34,598 bases of DNA, taken from positions 1 to 34,598 of the forward strand of contig DDSL01000082.1 in assembly GCA_002343825.1 (NCBI GenBank), given 5' to 3'. Shown in pieces: positions 32,338-34,598 of the stretch. Numbering within the stretch: position 1 is the first letter of the stretch; every line of letters starts with the position of its first letter. The notes beneath the pieces are model-generated. The model was not told where the DNA came from, searched no databases, and saw only the letters and a program-made list of their open reading frames with translations. The DNA comes from Chthonomonas sp. UBA2391 (GTDB lineage: Bacteria; Armatimonadota; Fimbriimonadia; Fimbriimonadales; Fimbriimonadaceae). A program made the position numbers and the translations under genes.

Positions 32338-32529
32338 GCGTGTGTGTCTAGGAGGTGCGTTGCATCTCGACTAGGCTCCTGCACCGGGTCTTGGAACTGC
32401 GTGAAAGCTCCTTGCTACCATCTGGGCTCAACACTGAGCGCCGAGGAGTTTTGCCGAGGCAATTGCTTGCCGCCCATTCCTAGCGGAACGCGATGGATTG
32501 CCCAAAGATCAGAAAAAATCTGCCCCAAG
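32338..32529 (-). other. Long structured leader between aptamer and terminator
   Basis: About 190 bases on the reverse strand with no convincing gene. It can form several short hairpins, for example GGCGCTCA / TGAGCCC (about 32425-32445), TTGC-CTCG-GCAA and a TTCC/GGAA stem, and holds a T6 run at 32518-32513 without a strong stem before it. It may be the expression platform of the riboswitch or part of a small RNA. Confidence 0.4.
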
Positions 32530-32672
32530 GCGACTCTCGCTGCGTCTACGAGGTTAGCTGCCGGGTTCGGGCCAAGAGTTACCCTAGGACTTGCGTCCAT
32601 ACACCCCTACGGTTGGTTCCCCCGTTCAAACCCTCACGGGTCTGATTAAACGTCCGCTCCTTACGAGCGACA
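32530..32672 (-). ncRNA. c-di-AMP riboswitch (ydaO-yuaA type aptamer)
   Basis: On the reverse strand the order of conserved blocks follows the ydaO-yuaA aptamer: a 5' hairpin GTCGCTC/GAGCGGAC, GTTTAATC, CGGGGGAACCAACC, GTAGGGGTG, TCCTAGGG, then CCCGAACCCGGCAGCTAACC and TCGTAGACGC. Two long-range helices can form: CGTTT with AGACG closing the core, and ACTCT (32579-32575) with AGAGT (32537-32533), as in known members. These riboswitches bind cyclic di-AMP and usually shut off downstream genes for potassium transport or cell-wall remodelling. Here the next gene is an Eis-like acetyltransferase. I am confident of the family from the long conserved block; the gene it controls is inferred from position. 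Confidence 0.88.
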
Positions 32673-32729
32673 TCTCTATATTACAACGAATTCTCGGGTT
32701 TTCGTTCCTGATGCTGGAGATTTAACTGG

Positions 32730-32780
32730 AATCCCCGGTCGAATCCCTCAGGGACACATCAAGACCCGGGCCGGGGGATT
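32730..32780. repeat. Imperfect inverted repeat upstream of sucD
   Basis: AATCCCC-GGTC (32730-32740) pairs with GACC...GGGGATT (32763-32780), enclosing the palindrome TCCCTCAGGGA. No T-run follows on either strand. It lies between the riboswitch promoter side and sucD; its role is unknown. Confidence 0.4.
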
Positions 32781-32838
32781 GATAATGCAGAGTCAGAAAT
32801 GAATCCAGCGCCTGACAGAGGTACCATTGACACCAGCT

Positions 32839-33732
32839 ATGTCCGTCCTCGTCAATCGCGATACCAAGGTTCTCGTCTGTGGAATGACCGGAAAAGAAGG
32901 CACCTTCCACGCTGGCCAAATGATCGAGTACGGAACCAATGTCGTGGGCGGAATCACCCCCGGAAAGGGCGGCACGACCCACCTCGACCGACCCGTTTTT
33001 GACACCGCCGCCGAGGCCGTCGCTAAGACGGGGGCCGACGCGGCCATCATCTTTGTCCCTGCCCCCTTCGCCGCCGATAGCGTCTTGGAATGTGAAGCCG
33101 CCGGGATCCCCTTCGTCACCCTGATCACCGAGGGCGTGCCCATCCAGGACATGCTGCACGTCGTCAGCAAGGTCCGCGCCAACGGCACGACCCGACTGCT
33201 GGGCGGCAACTGCGCCGGCATCATCACCCCCGGCGAATGCAAGATGGGCATCATGCCCGGCCACATCTTTAAGGCGGGGCCGGTCGGGATGGTCAGCCGC
33301 AGCGGAACCCTGACCTACGAGGTTGCCTGGGAATTAACCCGCGCGGACCTCGGCCAAACGACCTGCGTCGGCATCGGCGGCGACCCGGTCAACGGCACGT
33401 CGCATCTCGACGTGATCAAGATGTTCAACGACGACCCCGAGACGCACGGCATCATCATGATCGGCGAGATCGGCGGCAACGCCGAGGTCGAAGCCGCCCG
33501 CTGGATCAAGGCCCACTGCCAGAAGCCGGTGGCCGGGTTCATCGCCGGGGCGACGGCTCCCGCGGGCCGTCGCATGGGCCACGCCGGCGCGATCGTCGGC
33601 GGGGCCGAGGACACCGCCGCGGCCAAGATCGCGGTTTTCCGGGAGTGCGGCATCGAAGTGGCCGCCACGCCGAGCGACATGGCCGACGCCCTGCTTCGCG
33701 CCGCGCAGGCGAAGGGCGTCAACCTGAGCTGA
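32839..33732 (+). CDS. sucD: Succinyl-CoA synthetase alpha subunit
   Basis: A 297-residue protein beginning MSVLVNRDTKVLVCGMTGKEG, the standard CoA-binding N-terminus; GGNCAGIITPGECKMGIMP and MVSRSGTLTYEVAWEL follow, and the phosphorylated His is in GHAGAIVGG near residue 240. With the beta subunit it makes succinyl-CoA or, in the TCA cycle, succinate with ATP/GTP. sucC is not next to it. The ATG at 32839 is chosen over a TTG four codons earlier by alignment of the first residues with the family. Base composition changes strongly along the gene: a row near the start is about 52% GC with host-like GGA glycine codons; rows after about 33150 are 70-82% with GGC codons. Confidence 0.93.
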   Translation: MSVLVNRDTKVLVCGMTGKEGTFHAGQMIEYGTNVVGGITPGKGGTTHLDRPVFDTAAEAVAKTGADAAIIFVPAPFAADSVLECEAAGIPFVTLITEGVPIQDMLHVVSKVRANGTTRLLGGNCAGIITPGECKMGIMPGHIFKAGPVGMVSRSGTLTYEVAWELTRADLGQTTCVGIGGDPVNGTSHLDVIKMFNDDPETHGIIMIGEIGGNAEVEAARWIKAHCQKPVAGFIAGATAPAGRRMGHAGAIVGGAEDTAAAKIAVFRECGIEVAATPSDMADALLRAAQAKGVNLS

Positions 33733-33738
33733 CCTCAC

Positions 33739-33770
33739 CGCCGGCGCCCGGTCAGGCCGGGCCGCCGGCG
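33739..33770. other. GC-rich hairpin between convergent sucD and pdxA
   Basis: CGCCGGC / GCCGGCG plus CCCGG / CCGGG stacked stems around a five-base loop; the loop holds the pdxA stop codon. No T-run, so not a canonical terminator, though it may slow both polymerases. Confidence 0.5.
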
Positions 33771-34598
33771 TGCCCCTGCCACGCCATCAGGCGGCGGGCC
33801 ACCGCCACCGCGTTGGCAAAACTGGTGCCGCTGGCCCTCCCTTTCCCGGCGAGGCCGAACGCGGTGCCGTGGTCGGGACTGGTGCGCACGTGCGGCAGCC
33901 CCAGCGTGACGTTCACCGCCGAATCGAAGTCGATCACTTTCAGCGGTGCGAGCCCCTGGTCGTGATACAGCGCGATCACGACATCGAATTCTCCGCGCAA
34001 CTGGCGGGCAAAGAGCGTGTCGCCCGGCTCGCAGCGGGACAAGCCGGGGTGCCGCGGGCGGAGCGCGTCGAGGATCGGATCGAGGCGCTCGATCTCGTCG
34101 CGCCCGAGGATGCCCCCCTCGCCGGCGTGAGGGTTGAGCCCGCAGACTCCCACGCGCGGCGTCGCGACGCCGTCCGCACGCGCCAGGGTTTCCGCCGCGC
34201 GCACCGTCCGAGCCAGCAATTCCGCCGTGAGCAGGCCTGGGACCGCGGCCAGCGGCACATGCCAGGTCGCGAGCGCGACGCGCAGTTTTCCTCCACTGAA
34301 GGCCATCACCGGTTCTCCGCCCCAACGGGCGGCGAAAAACTCCGTCTGTCCCGGGTAGGGATAGCCGATCCGCGCGAGCTGCTCCTTGCTCACCGGACCG
34401 GTCACGACCCCGGCGAATTCCCCCGTGCGGGTGCCTGCGGCCGCACGCTCCATCGCCGCCCAGGCCACGAGCGCGCCCTCGGCCTCCGGGTTCCCCGGCC
34501 GCGCGCGAAACTCCTCCCGGCCCACCGGCACGAGGCGCGCCGGCGTATCCAGTTCCTGGAGCCACGCCGCGGGGCCGATCACGGCGGTGCCGGCCGCG
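33752..34598 (-). CDS. pdxA: 4-hydroxythreonine-4-phosphate dehydrogenase (N-terminus beyond window)
   Basis: The reverse strand is open from the stop at 33752 to the window edge, 282 codons; the family is about 330, so roughly the first 40-50 residues are missing. Blocks: GVVTGPVSKEQLARIGYPYPGQ, CGLNPHAGEGGILGRDE, IALYHDQGLAPLKVIDF and RTSPDHGTAFGLAGKG. PdxA oxidises 4-phosphohydroxy-threonine for pyridoxal phosphate synthesis by the DXP-dependent route. Two of the three metal-binding His (NPH and YHDQG) are present; the third, in family P-G-H-T-E, is a Gln here (P-G-Q-T-E). GC near 78% in a sampled row and heavy use of GGC/GCG codons set it apart from the rest of the window. A GTG at 34582 would be an internal codon. 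Confidence 0.92.
   Translation of the reverse strand, partial: AAGTAVIGPAAWLQELDTPARLVPVGREEFRARPGNPEAEGALVAWAAMERAAAGTRTGEFAGVVTGPVSKEQLARIGYPYPGQTEFFAARWGGEPVMAFSGGKLRVALATWHVPLAAVPGLLTAELLARTVRAAETLARADGVATPRVGVCGLNPHAGEGGILGRDEIERLDPILDALRPRHPGLSRCEPGDTLFARQLRGEFDVVIALYHDQGLAPLKVIDFDSAVNVTLGLPHVRTSPDHGTAFGLAGKGRASGTSFANAVAVARRLMAWQGHAGGPA

Noticed and set aside
32415..32600. Reverse-strand 61-codon frame in the riboswitch leader
   Set aside because: It starts inside the conserved aptamer; its translation has no ribosome binding site at useful spacing.

Overview
The window looks like a chromosomal segment of a bacterium of the Armatimonadota, Fimbriimonadia-like. This is an inference from a PEP-CTERM surface protein ending in VPEPG, a hydrophobic helix and RRRKK, from a dockerin-bearing secreted protein, from several lipoproteins, and from moderately high GC with dense ATGA/GTGA gene overlaps. 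No rRNA or tRNA gene is present to settle the lineage. Both ends are cut: a YgfZ-like gene runs off the left edge and a pdxA gene off the right edge.

Layout. 1-3.9 kb: YgfZ-like folate-binding protein, an LmeA/DUF2993-like protein, and a leftward operon of a methyltransferase, a UbiA/MqnP-type prenyltransferase and a degenerate aldo-keto-reductase-like protein. 3.9-9.4 kb: histone-deacetylase-family hydrolase, the block tyrA-aroA-cmk (prephenate to tyrosine, shikimate to chorismate, CMP kinase), and a DUF4139 protein. 9.4-13.1 kb: a lipoprotein, a secreted dockerin protein, an ECF-type sigma factor and a divergent small zinc-finger protein. 13.2-16.1 kb: metY, an alpha/beta hydrolase and an S51 (cyanophycinase-type) peptidase. 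16.1-21.0 kb: a low-GC mutagenesis cassette (imuB, dnaE2, a 51-residue acidic ORF) behind an inverted repeat that overlaps the imuB start. 21.2-24.1 kb: vanadium-haloperoxidase-like lipoprotein, phenylalanine hydroxylase, a small membrane protein. 24.2-27.8 kb: the PEP-CTERM protein with a sigma-54 promoter, then a three-gene overlapping operon (EamA permease, Gfo/Idh/MocA oxidoreductase, membrane protein). 27.8-31.1 kb: a GspE/PilB-type ATPase and a lipoprotein gene converge on a 613-bp cassette made of a four-helix-bundle (S23/IVP-like) gene between inverted arrays of a 7-bp repeat. 31.1-34.6 kb: an Eis-like acetyltransferase behind a c-di-AMP (ydaO-type) riboswitch and a leader terminator, then sucD and pdxA in much more GC-rich sequence.

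The signals most worth attention are the heptamer-flanked four-helix-bundle cassette, whose outermost repeat units supply the stop codons of both neighbouring genes; the c-di-AMP riboswitch in front of an acetyltransferase, an unexpected target; the imuB-dnaE2 cassette with an apparently dead ImuB, no ImuA, a candidate operator and an unannotated-looking small ORF; and a steep GC change inside sucD that may be a transfer boundary or an assembly join.

Composition in sampled 60-base rows: about 58% GC in the ATPase gene, about 47% in dnaE2, 52% in the first part of sucD, and 70-82% from mid-sucD into pdxA. These are hand counts of single rows, not a profile. All family assignments are from motifs read by eye; no database search was run.
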